From contig JASJBQ010000046.1 in assembly GCA_030066455.1 (NCBI GenBank), positions 1 to 18,731 of the forward strand: a stretch of 18,731 bases of DNA. Direction: 5' to 3'. Under the pieces are notes generated by a model. The model was not told where the DNA came from, searched no databases, and saw only the letters and a list, made by a program, of their open reading frames with translations. The stretch is from Desulfobacterales bacterium (GTDB taxonomy: Bacteria; Desulfobacterota; Desulfobacteria; Desulfobacterales; UBA5852). Each line of letters opens with the position of its first letter. The first letter of the stretch is position 1. This document shows, in pieces, positions 1 to 6,649 of this stretch. Both the position numbers and the translations under genes were made by a program.

Positions 1-2
1 CC

Positions 3-1079
3 ACCGCCGCCGAGCGGGATCGCACCAAGGCGTTTCCGGCGGACAACCTGAAAAAGATGGCCGAACTGGGCCTGATGGGCATGATGGTCCCCCCGGATTA
101 TGGCGGCGAGGGCGCCGACACCATAAGCTATTTCCTGGCGCTTTCGGAAGTCGCCTACTCCTGTGCCGCCACCGCCGTCGTTATGTCCGTGCACAATTCC
201 ATCGTTTGCGAGAGTATTCTGCGCTGGGGATCCGAAGACCTCAAACAGCGTTATCTGCCCGTGCTGGCCGACGGCGAGAAGATCGGAGCGTTCGCCCTCA
301 CCGAACCGGAAGCCGGATCGGACCCGGTGAGCCAGGTCACGACCGCCGTGCGCGACGGCGATCACTACGTGATCAACGGCACCAAACGCTTCACCACCAC
401 GGGAAAGAACTGCGGACTGGTGATCGTGACCGCCAAAACGGATGAAACCATACGCCACAGGGGTATCAGCGCCTTCGTGGTGGACAAGGGCACCGCCGGT
501 TTCAAGGTCGGCCACACCGAAGACAAAATGGGCCTCCGGGCCTCCGACACCACCGATCTCATTTTCGACAACTGCCGGGTCCCGGCCGCCAATCTGCTGG
601 GCGAAGAGGGCCAGGGGTTCAAGATCGCCATGACGGCCCTTGACGGCGGCCGCATCGGGATTGCGGCCCAGTCCATCGGCGTGGCCCAGGCCGCCCTGGA
701 CGCCTCGGTCAAATACGCCAAACAGCGCGAACAGTTCGGCCAGAAAATCTCCAAGTTCCAGGGACTGCGCTGGATGATTGCCGACATGGCCACCGAACTG
801 GAGGCCGCGCGCCAGCTGGCCCTCTCGGCTGCCGCCATGAAAGACCGAGGTGAGAAATTCACCCAGCGCGCGTCCATGGCCAAGCTGTTCGCCTCCGAAA
901 TGGTCAACCGTCTCACGGCCCAGGCCATCCAGATCCACGGCGGCTACGGCTTCACCAAAGACTACGACGTGGAGCGCTTCTACCGCGACGCACGGGTCTT
1001 CACGATCTATGAAGGCACCTCCGAGATTCAGCGGGTGGTCATTTCCAACCACATCCTGAAAGACAAACGCCGGCCGTGA
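3..1079 (+). CDS. Acyl-CoA dehydrogenase, 5'-truncated by the window edge
   Basis: FAD-dependent enzyme that forms the alpha-beta double bond of an acyl-CoA and passes electrons to electron-transfer flavoprotein in the cytoplasm. The reading frame is open from base 3. The residues before the first internal Met (base 57) look like normal family sequence, so the gene starts outside the window and about 20-40 residues are missing. Counting from that Met, FALTEPEAGSD (79-89) is the flavin/substrate loop, RGISAFVV (135-142) and RVPAANLLGEEGQGF (174-188) are typical mid-domain segments, and KQREQFGQKISKFQ (222-235) and IQIHGGYGFTKDYDVER (291-307) belong to the C-terminal helical domain. The Glu in IYEGTSEIQ (319) sits where short-chain and butyryl-CoA dehydrogenases carry the catalytic base. 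Family assignment is firm. Chain length or branched-chain specificity cannot be read from the sequence. Confidence 0.95.
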   Translation, partial: TAAERDRTKAFPADNLKKMAELGLMGMMVPPDYGGEGADTISYFLALSEVAYSCAATAVVMSVHNSIVCESILRWGSEDLKQRYLPVLADGEKIGAFALTEPEAGSDPVSQVTTAVRDGDHYVINGTKRFTTTGKNCGLVIVTAKTDETIRHRGISAFVVDKGTAGFKVGHTEDKMGLRASDTTDLIFDNCRVPAANLLGEEGQGFKIAMTALDGGRIGIAAQSIGVAQAALDASVKYAKQREQFGQKISKFQGLRWMIADMATELEAARQLALSAAAMKDRGEKFTQRASMAKLFASEMVNRLTAQAIQIHGGYGFTKDYDVERFYRDARVFTIYEGTSEIQRVVISNHILKDKRRP

Positions 1080-1220
1080 TCATCGTTTTCGAGGGCTGGG
1101 TGGCATTGTTTCAGGGGTATCATGCGTCAAGCGGCATGCGACTGGTTGATGCAAGATTTGCGAACCGCGCGTGGATCGAACAAGGGGATGAGACTGCGAA
1201 TGCTAGGCCGGAATGACGGG

Positions 1221-1267
1221 AGGGGCGTGTAACGCCGCGCGGGGGGGGGATTTCACAAACCGCCCCT
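1221..1267. repeat. Short inverted repeat at the 3' end of the HD-GYP gene, possible decayed element
   Basis: AGGGGCG (1221-1227) and CGCCCCT (1261-1267) are 7-bp inverted arms. The right arm runs into the TAG stop codon of the HD-GYP gene (1266-1268). Between them lie GGCGT-gta-ACGCC and a run of nine G. The text AACGCCGCGCGGGG resembles the right end of the family 1 repeats elsewhere in the window (AACGCCGCCCGGGG). It may be a degenerate copy or simply a weak terminator between two convergent genes. I see no clear U-tract on either strand. Confidence 0.3.
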
Positions 1268-2408
1268 ATTCAAACGAAAAGCTACCGCTCTTGAACAGTG
1301 AAATGCAGGCCCGGGCCATTTCCGGGTCGTAGAACTTGCCCTTGTTCTTGTCGATCTCACCCAGGGCCACATCCACGCCCAACCCGGGCCGATAGGGACG
1401 GTGGGAAGCCATGGCTTCGACCACGTCGGCCACGGTGAGCACCCGGGATTCGGGCAGGATTTCATCCCCTGCTGCTCCCAGCGGATAGCCGCTGCCGTCG
1501 AGCTTCTCGTGGTGCTGGTAGACCATGGTGGAGACATCCCACGGAAACGCGATATCCTTGACGATATCATACCCCACTTGGGGATGCTCCTTGATCAGAT
1601 TGAATTCGTTGATGGTCAAGCGGCTGGGTTTGCTCAGGATCTCAGCCGGCACGCTGATCTTGCCCAGGTCGTGGATGATGGCCGCCACGCGCACGGCCTC
1701 GATCTGGTCACGGTCGAAACCCACCTCGTGGGCAATCGCCGCGGCCAAGTCGGCCACCCGCCGCTGATGACCGGCAGTGTAAGGGTCACGGGTCTCCACC
1801 GTGTGGGCGATGGCCCGCACGATGCCGTTCATGGCGTTTTCCAGCTTGCTCATGCTGCGTTGCAACGAATCCGTGCGCTCGTCCACCATCTGCTCGAGAT
1901 TACGCCGGTAGGAACGGTTGGCCATCTCCAGCTCCCGGCGCCGGAAGGCGTTGGCCACGCTGATCAGGATGCCGTTGCGGTCCATGGGTTTGATGATATA
2001 GTCGTAGACGCCCAGCTCCAGCATGGACTCCGCCAGGTGCGGATCGCCGATGGCCGACACCATGATGGCGGCCGTGTCCGGGTAGGCCTTGAGCACAAAG
2101 CGGATGAAATCCAGACCGGATTCGCCCGGCATGTTGATGTCACAGAGGATTAGATCGCTGGCGCACGCCTCCAACAACTCCCTGGCATGGCTTGCATTTT
2201 CGGCCGTACGGCAAATATAGCCGTTGGCCTCGAGGATCTTTTGAAGCAGCATGCGGATGGGTATTTCGTCATCCACCACCAAGATCTGCTTGGGAGACTC
2301 ACCCACACCCTCTGACGGCTTTTCGGCAGGGCTGCTCGTCGACGTCGCGGAATCCTGATTCAAACCCATATCGGCATTACTTTCAGCAAGTTGTGTCTGT
2401 TGCCCCAT
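1266..2408 (-). CDS. Response regulator with HD-GYP domain (probable cyclic di-GMP phosphodiesterase)
   Basis: 380-residue RpfG-like protein. After a Ser/Glu-rich N-terminal tail comes a receiver domain (about 40-155) with acidic pair DD (46-47), phospho-acceptor Asp in LILCDINMPG (D90) and the conserved Lys of IIKP (K140). A short helical linker (about 157-195) leads to an HD-GYP domain with AGHQRR, HDLGK (H246, D247) and HHEKLDGSGYP (299-309), all expected metal-binding residues present. Such proteins hydrolyse cyclic di-GMP in response to phosphorylation by a histidine kinase. No kinase gene is nearby. ATG at 2408 is chosen because AGGAGG at 2421-2426 lies 12 nt upstream; an in-frame TTG at 2417 would be only 3 nt from it. 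A sigma-28 promoter lies just upstream, suggesting expression with the flagellar regulon. Convergent with the acyl-CoA dehydrogenase. Confidence 0.93.
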   Translation of the reverse strand: MGQQTQLAESNADMGLNQDSATSTSSPAEKPSEGVGESPKQILVVDDEIPIRMLLQKILEANGYICRTAENASHARELLEACASDLILCDINMPGESGLDFIRFVLKAYPDTAAIMVSAIGDPHLAESMLELGVYDYIIKPMDRNGILISVANAFRRRELEMANRSYRRNLEQMVDERTDSLQRSMSKLENAMNGIVRAIAHTVETRDPYTAGHQRRVADLAAAIAHEVGFDRDQIEAVRVAAIIHDLGKISVPAEILSKPSRLTINEFNLIKEHPQVGYDIVKDIAFPWDVSTMVYQHHEKLDGSGYPLGAAGDEILPESRVLTVADVVEAMASHRPYRPGLGVDVALGEIDKNKGKFYDPEMARACISLFKSGSFSFE

Positions 2409-2434
2409 TGCTCGCAACGACCTCCTGCCTATTC

Positions 2435-2461
2435 TTATCGGCCGATTGCCAAATTAGTTTA
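2435..2461 (-). promoter_or_regulatory. Sigma-28 (FliA-type) promoter of the HD-GYP gene
   Basis: On the minus strand TAAACTAA (2461-2454) is followed by exactly 11 nt and then GCCGATAA (2442-2435). The FliA consensus is TAAAGTTT-N11-GCCGATAA, so the -10 element matches 8 of 8 and the -35 core TAAA is intact. Transcription should start near 2428, immediately before the AGGAGG ribosome-binding site, giving a leader of about 20 nt to the ATG at 2408. Confidence 0.7.
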
Positions 2462-2563
2462 CCGCTTAGTAATCCGATTGGCGCGCCCCGGACCATGGCG
2501 CACAGGGGCGATCAAAGTTGGAAAAAGCGTGAGGGGCGTCATGGGTCGAAGGGCCCTAAAACC

Positions 2564-2938
2564 CAGGGAGCGTCCTGAAGGGGTAAATTTTGGTTCCGGG
2601 CCCCGCCGTTTCGGCGGGATTTCACATCTTTATTCAGGTGGATTTCGGTGTTCAACAAACCGCAGCCGACACGGCAACCGCAGGCGTAACCAGGGGGCTG
2701 AAAAGCAAGCATCAGGCTGGCAGGCAAGGCGCGACGTGAAGCGGGACGCGCAGCAACCGACTGGTTGTGAGCACGCCCGCAAGCCGCGACTCACCGTAAA
2801 CAAGAAATAACCAGATGAGAAGTGCCGCCCTGCGGCCAACGCCGCATGGCGGCCTTAGGCGCCGCTTTTCAGCTGCCTGGAAGCTACGTCGAGGACCGCC
2901 GGGAGGCGAGAACGCCGCCCGGGGCCAAAAGATGCCCC
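2564..2938. repeat. Family 1 structured repeat, long variant
   Basis: The left arm 2564-2583 is a direct copy of the 20-mer at 2950-2969. It is followed by the family 1 left box TAAATTTTGG (2584-2593), and the right box CCAAAAGATG lies at 2925-2934, followed by CCCC. The boxes pair with each other (T-G, A-T, two mismatches, four T-A, two G-C). Relative to the core copies it carries extra sequence, including hairpin CCCGCCG-TTT-CGGCGGG (2602-2618) and a stretch to about 2690 shared with 5453-5547. No plausible gene was found in it; the short open frames on both strands follow the repeats. Confidence 0.7.
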
Positions 2939-2949
2939 TACTCAAAGCG

Positions 2950-3098
2950 CAGGGAGCGTCCTGAAGGGGTAGATTGCGGTTCAGGGCAAGGCCGCAGCCG
3001 ACACGGCAACCGCAGGCGTAGCACAAGCTACGTCGAGGATTGACGGGAGGCGAGAACGCCGCCCGGGGCCGCAAGATGCCCCTTCAGGACGCTCCCTG
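2950..3098. repeat. Family 1 structured repeat with perfect 20-bp arms at the ACT gene end
   Basis: Left arm CAGGGAGCGTCCTGAAGGGG (2950-2969) and its perfect reverse complement (3079-3098) enclose a core of about 109 nt. Inside the arms TAGATTGCGG (2970-2979) pairs with CCGCAAGATG (3069-3078), leaving a tandem G-A/A-G mismatch. The centre holds the hairpin GTAGC-acaa-GCTAC, followed by CGTCGAGGA. The right arm overlaps the last four codons and the stop of the ACT gene, so the left arm is an inverted copy of that gene's 3' end. Confidence 0.8.
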
Positions 3099-3581
3099 TT
3101 TGAAGATCTGGCTGGCATGCTCAATATCCTCCGGGCAAAACACAAACAGACACTTCTCGTCCGGAGACGACACCGAGCCGTAGACGTAGTTGATATTGAT
3201 GCCGGCCTCCCCGAACTTGGCGGTGACTTCCGCCAGGGCACCCGGCCTGTTGTCCAACTCCAGCGCGATCACGGGCAGCATATCGAACAGGTAATCATTG
3301 CGTGAGAGCAGGTCGAGGGCTGCATTGATCTTGCCGTTGGCCGGCAGGAGGCGGATCAGCGCGTATTCCGCCGAATCCTTGCGCATGGAGTTGTAGCTGG
3401 CCGCCGAGGCGATCCGCTTGAGGGATTTCCCCCGGGCGCGGAAGAGCTCCTGCACGTAGCTGGAGGCGTCCTGGATAGTGATGGCATCGATATTGATGCC
3501 GGCTTCGGCAAACAGCGTTGAAAGCTTGCCCAGTTCACCGGGGGCGTTTCGTAAAAAAAGGGATATTTCGGTGCGTACCAT
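3084..3581 (-). CDS. Tandem ACT-domain protein
   Basis: 165-residue cytoplasmic protein made almost only of two ACT domains, the small modules that bind amino acids and regulate metabolism. First domain: SLFLRNAPGELGKLSTLF...AGINIDAI (about 7-34). Second: ALELDNRPGALAEV...AGININYVYG (about 106-135). The repeated NxPGxL...AGINI motif is the usual ligand-binding loop and helix. No catalytic or DNA-binding domain is present. Stand-alone tandem-ACT proteins of this size are common in deltaproteobacteria and archaea, often near phenylacetate-CoA ligase genes; there is none here. The start is supported by AAGGA about 6 nt upstream of the ATG. The last four codons (QGAS) and the stop lie in the arm of the neighbouring repeat. 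The ligand cannot be predicted. Confidence 0.9.
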   Translation of the reverse strand: MVRTEISLFLRNAPGELGKLSTLFAEAGINIDAITIQDASSYVQELFRARGKSLKRIASAASYNSMRKDSAEYALIRLLPANGKINAALDLLSRNDYLFDMLPVIALELDNRPGALAEVTAKFGEAGININYVYGSVSSPDEKCLFVFCPEDIEHASQIFKQGAS

Positions 3582-3671
3582 CGGAAATCCTTATCATTGG
3601 CGGAGGCGGTCGTGATAACGCGCCCCTGGGGGCGCTGACCGGTGATACCATACCGGGATGTCTGATCATGA

Positions 3672-3701
3672 GCTATAGATCAATACCCTCGGGGGAGTCA
3701 A
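3672..3701 (-). promoter_or_regulatory. Candidate sigma-70 promoter for the ACT gene
   Basis: On the minus strand TTGACT (3701-3696) is separated by 18 nt from TATAGC (3677-3672). The predicted start near 3665 gives a leader of about 85 nt to the ATG at 3581. It lies in the divergent gap to the lipoprotein gene. Box match is 5 of 6 and 4 of 6, so a chance match is possible. Confidence 0.4.
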
Positions 3702-3721
3702 ACCGCAATGCCAAGTTTGCT

Positions 3722-3749
3722 TTGACTTTTGGGGCCATATTCTGAGAAT
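3722..3749 (+). promoter_or_regulatory. Weak candidate promoter for the SPOR lipoprotein gene
   Basis: TTGACT (3722-3727), 16 nt, then GAGAAT (3744-3749, 4 of 6 to TATAAT). It is on the correct strand about 110 nt ahead of the start codon. The match is modest; it is listed because the gene stands alone and needs its own promoter. Confidence 0.25.
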
Positions 3750-3859
3750 CTCCGCCAGGGCTTATCGACCGGGCAGCGATCCGGCCGCGCCGGCCGGCAT
3801 CATGCCAGCCGGCAGCCACCCGACACACCGGTCCCCCTCATGCGCGGCAGGAGATGACG

Positions 3860-4774
3860 GTGAAAAATATGATCGGCCACGCCCACACCAACGGACAATC
3901 GCCCCCCATGGGCGTGGCCCTTCTCGTCATTCTCTGCCTGTCGCCTATCGGGTGCATGTCGCGCCAGGCGGTGACGTATCAGGAAATGTCCCAATCCGCG
4001 CCGCAAGACCTGCCGCGCTCGATCGCCGTGCTGCCCTTCGGCAACGCCACACAGCGGCCGGATCTGGCCCCTCTCGTCCGCCGGGGTTTCTACGCCCACC
4101 TGAGCTACATGCGTTTTCGCGATGTCGAACTGTCCGTGATCGATCATGTTCTGGCCGAACATGGTCTGGGGGCGGACACGGACTGGACGACCGAGCGGAT
4201 CCGCATGCTGGGCGACTGGCTGAACTGCGAAGCCGTCGTCATCGGCAGGATCGATCGCTTTGAGCGCCTTTTCGCCGCGGTCTATTCGCAATTGAATATC
4301 GGTGCGCAGATCACGATCTATGCCACCCGCACGGGGAAGCTCATCTGGTCGGACAGCTATGTGGCCCGGTTGCATGAAGGCGACGTGCCTCTCACGCCGC
4401 TGGGTCTGCCCCTGAGCGGCATACGCACCGGCATGAACCTGCACGATCGCGAAATCGTTACCGCCGTAGACCAGCTCACGCGCCACCTCGCCGGGCGCAT
4501 ACCCGATCACGGCCTCCCCGGTCCGGCACCCGGCACCTATCGTCTCGAACTGCAGATCGGGGCCTATCGGGATCACCAGTTCGCCCTGGCCGAACGCGAC
4601 CGCCTGAGGGCGGAAGGCTTTCCCGCCAGCGTCCGTTCCGAAATCACACCCGATGCCATCTGGCATCGGGTGATCATCGGACCTTATCTTGATGAAAACG
4701 AGGCCATGGCCGCGCGGACGGCGCTGGAAGACCTGCTGTCCGTACGCCCCCTGATTCGTCGGCAGCCGCTGTAG
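3860..4774 (+). CDS. Lipoprotein with GNA1162/DUF799-like domain and C-terminal SPOR domain
   Basis: About 304 residues. A hydrophobic segment (GVALLVILCLSPIGC) ends in a cysteine that could be lipidated, although Pro at -3 is not a classic lipobox residue. The middle (RSIAVLPFGNATQRPDLAPLVRRGFYAHLSYMRF, then VIDHVLAEHGL) resembles the GNA1162/DUF799 family of putative outer-membrane lipoproteins. The last 75 residues (YRLELQIGAYRDHQFALAERDRLRAEGF...WHRVIIGPYLDENEA) are a clear SPOR domain, which binds denuded peptidoglycan. Together these suggest an envelope lipoprotein anchored in a membrane and touching the cell wall. The start is uncertain: AGGAG (3849-3853) is 6 nt before GTG 3860 but directly abuts ATG 3854, so GTG is preferred. 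A later ATG at 3908 would give a shorter signal peptide but has no ribosome-binding site. The DUF799 assignment is less certain than SPOR. Confidence 0.85.
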   Translation: MKNMIGHAHTNGQSPPMGVALLVILCLSPIGCMSRQAVTYQEMSQSAPQDLPRSIAVLPFGNATQRPDLAPLVRRGFYAHLSYMRFRDVELSVIDHVLAEHGLGADTDWTTERIRMLGDWLNCEAVVIGRIDRFERLFAAVYSQLNIGAQITIYATRTGKLIWSDSYVARLHEGDVPLTPLGLPLSGIRTGMNLHDREIVTAVDQLTRHLAGRIPDHGLPGPAPGTYRLELQIGAYRDHQFALAERDRLRAEGFPASVRSEITPDAIWHRVIIGPYLDENEAMAARTALEDLLSVRPLIRRQPL

Positions 4775-4884
4775 TCATCGACCGCCGCGCATTGGCTCCG
4801 GAGAATCCCACGGACGGTCTGACCGCAGCAGCGGTGCCCGGCATGATCACGCGCCGGCAACGATGGCGGAGGTGATACGTCGAC

Positions 4885-5292
4885 TTATGGGGAGGATTTG
4901 ACCGTCACCACCGGGCAGCCGGCTTTGAGGATGACGTATTGCGCCGTCGAACCGAGAAGTATCTTCTGGGTCCGGGATTTCTTCTCGACGCCGATGAAAA
5001 TGAAATCCACGGCATTGTCCGCGGCGAATTTGACGATGTCCTCGCCGGGCGAGAGCCCCCGGACGAGCTGATGGGTTTCGCAGGAGACGCCCGCGGCCTG
5101 GAGGGCGCTGCCGGCCTCTTCAAGGGTGAAATTGGCCTTGCTGATGGCTTCGGGCTTCTCCTTGGAGCCGCCCACCATGGAGGTCACCAGGTAAACATGC
5201 GAACCGCGCAGGAGCGCCTGGTGCTTGGCCAGTTGCAACGCTTCAAGGGACGAGGGCGAACCGTCAAACGCCACCAGGTATTTCTTCTGCAT
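4885..5292 (-). CDS. Universal stress protein, UspA family
   Basis: 135-residue single-domain protein with the Usp fold. It begins KKYLVAFDGSPSSLEALQLA, the usual first strand and helix, and ends CPVVTVK. The nucleotide-binding signature G-x2-G-x9-G-S/T is present as GVEKKSRTQKILLGS (101-115), with Lys replacing the second Gly (104), so ATP binding may be altered. ATG 5292 is chosen because GGAGG lies 9 nt upstream; ATG 5298 would be only 3 nt away, and the longer open frame upstream has repeat-like composition. It stands alone between a convergent lipoprotein gene and a repeat-filled gap. Family certain, role unknown beyond stress response. Confidence 0.92.
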   Translation of the reverse strand: MQKKYLVAFDGSPSSLEALQLAKHQALLRGSHVYLVTSMVGGSKEKPEAISKANFTLEEAGSALQAAGVSCETHQLVRGLSPGEDIVKFAADNAVDFIFIGVEKKSRTQKILLGSTAQYVILKAGCPVVTVKSSP

Positions 5293-5374
5293 GATCATCG
5301 ACCTCCATAAGGGTAACCGCGAGGATGCGTCGCGGCACGCTGGTCCGGCATTGAACGGCCCCGGCTGCAAAACG

Positions 5375-5401
5375 ACGCCGGGGGCTGAAAGATGCCGCCC
5401 C
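5375..5401. repeat. Orphan right end of a family 1 repeat
   Basis: GGGGGCTGAAAGATGCCGCC at 5380-5399 is identical to 5692-5711, and both continue with C. No matching left end is seen on its left. It looks like a remnant of an earlier copy upstream of the Usp gene. Confidence 0.5.
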
Positions 5402-5433
5402 AGATTGTATCAAAACGCGTCGCGATTTTGTGC

Positions 5434-5547
5434 TGAGGGTGGTAGATTTCGGTTCCCGGCCCCGCCGTACCGGCGGGATTTCACGTCGATCTGATCTACA
5501 TTCCGGTGTTCAACAAACCGCAGCCGGCTTGGCGACCGCAGGCCCAT
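5434..5547. repeat. Family 1 long-variant left part
   Basis: Arm TGAGGGTGG (5434-5442), left box TAGATTTCGG (5443-5452), hairpin CCCGCCG-TAC-CGGCGGG (5461-5477), then GGGATTTCAC and TTCAACAAACCGCAGCCG as in 2602-2690. The arm is complementary (one G-T pair) to 5707-5715, the right arm of the next copy, so this outer left end and the inner one at 5592 share one right end. The first locus has a similar double-left-end arrangement. Confidence 0.6.
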
Positions 5548-5591
5548 CGCCGGATCCTTGTGTACGCGCCCGCCGCTGTTTGGTTCGTTTG

Positions 5592-5712
5592 GGGCGGCAG
5601 ATTTTGGTCCCAGGCAAGGCCGCAGCCGTTGTGCAACCGCAGGCGTAGCACAAGCTACGTCGAGGATCGCCAACCGGCGAGAACGCAGCCCGGGGGCTGA
5701 AAGATGCCGCCC
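5592..5712. repeat. Family 1 structured repeat at the livF 3' end
   Basis: GGGCGGCA (5592-5599) and TGCCGCCC (5705-5712) are perfect inverted arms. CAGATTTTGG (5598-5607) pairs with CTGAAAGATG (5697-5706), leaving the same G-A/A-G mismatch. The centre has GCGTAGC-acaa-GCTACG and GTCGAGGA. The element ends about 15 nt from the livF stop codon. Confidence 0.7.
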
Positions 5713-5727
5713 TCAACCGAAAAACGG

Positions 5728-6549
5728 CTACATCCAGCGCTTCCGCCGCTTATACGACTTAACCTCCTTAAACGACTTGCGCCCCCCCGCCTGGGTGATG
5801 CCCATGTAGAATTCCTTGACATCGGGGTTGTCCTGGAGTTCTTTCGAGGGGCCCTCCAGGACGATCTTGCCGGATTCCATGATATAGGCGTAGTCGGAGA
5901 TCTCCAGGGCAATCTTGGCATTCTGCTCCACCACCAGGATGGTGGTGTTGAGCTCCTTGTTGATCACCTCGATGTTGCGAAAGATTTCCTTGACCAGCAG
6001 CGGCGCCAGCCCCAGGGATGGCTCGTCCAGCATGAGCATCTTGGGGGCGGCCATCAGCGCCCGGGCGATGGCGATCATCTGCTGCTCGCCCCCCGAGCAG
6101 TAGCCGGCCAGGCGGTGGGTGATCTCCGAGAGGCGCGGGAAATGCTGGTACATCTGGGCGTGGTCTTTACGGATGGCGCGCCCGCCGTCCTTGCGGGTGA
6201 TGGAGCCCACACGGATGTTTTCATCCACGGTCAGATGCTTGAAGACGCGCCGCCCCTCGGGCACCATGACCGCGCCCTCGCGCACCACGTGGGTGCCGAG
6301 GCGGTTGGTGATGTCGACCCCGTTGAACTTGATGTAGCCATCGCGGATAAAGCCGTTTTCAGGCTTGAGCAGCCCGCTGATGGCCCGCAGGGTCGTGGTT
6401 TTACCGGCCCCGTTGGTTCCCAGCAGGGCCACGATGGCCCCCTCGCGGACGTTCAGACTCACCCCGCGCAGCACCTGGATGATGTCGTTGTAGACAACCT
6501 CGATGTTGTTGACGTCCAGCAGGTTGCCGTTGGCTTGCGCAGCCTCCAT
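5728..6549 (-). CDS. livF: Branched-chain-type ABC transporter ATP-binding protein LivF
   Basis: 273-residue ATPase of a hydrophobic amino acid uptake (HAAT) family importer; it drives transport by ATP hydrolysis at the inner face of the membrane. Walker A GTNGAGKTT (44-52), signature CSGGEQQMIAIARAL (151-165; the usual first residue is Leu, here Cys), Walker B MLMLDEP (171-177), followed by SLGLAP. VVEQNAKIALEISDYAYIMESGKIV is characteristic of LivF rather than LivG. The C-terminus extends to a basic tail (KSYKRRKRWM). The start at 6549 is favoured by AGGGAG a few bases upstream; the open frame continues to 6645 but without family similarity. Last gene of the operon, 100 nt after livK. Confidence 0.93.
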   Translation of the reverse strand: MEAAQANGNLLDVNNIEVVYNDIIQVLRGVSLNVREGAIVALLGTNGAGKTTTLRAISGLLKPENGFIRDGYIKFNGVDITNRLGTHVVREGAVMVPEGRRVFKHLTVDENIRVGSITRKDGGRAIRKDHAQMYQHFPRLSEITHRLAGYCSGGEQQMIAIARALMAAPKMLMLDEPSLGLAPLLVKEIFRNIEVINKELNTTILVVEQNAKIALEISDYAYIMESGKIVLEGPSKELQDNPDVKEFYMGITQAGGRKSFKEVKSYKRRKRWM

Positions 6550-6649
6550 CCTTCTCCCTCTCAGTAGGACATGACGATCGGTCCGGGGCAGAACATCCGC
6601 CGTCGGGGCAAGCGCCCCGGCGGCGGATTGAACGCTCGCCTTCAACGCG

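Noticed and set aside
2539..3043. Open frames of 60-140 codons on both strands across the repeats
   Set aside because: They overlap one another on both strands, recur wherever the repeat sequence recurs (same peptides at 2981-3241, 5410-5673), and lack ribosome-binding sites.
2564..3098. CRISPR array
   Set aside because: The repeated units are few, long, unevenly spaced and inverted, with no unique spacers of constant size and no cas genes.
3800..4666. 288-codon minus-strand frame opposite the SPOR lipoprotein
   Set aside because: No recognisable domain or ribosome-binding site; the plus-strand frame has a lipobox and a SPOR domain.
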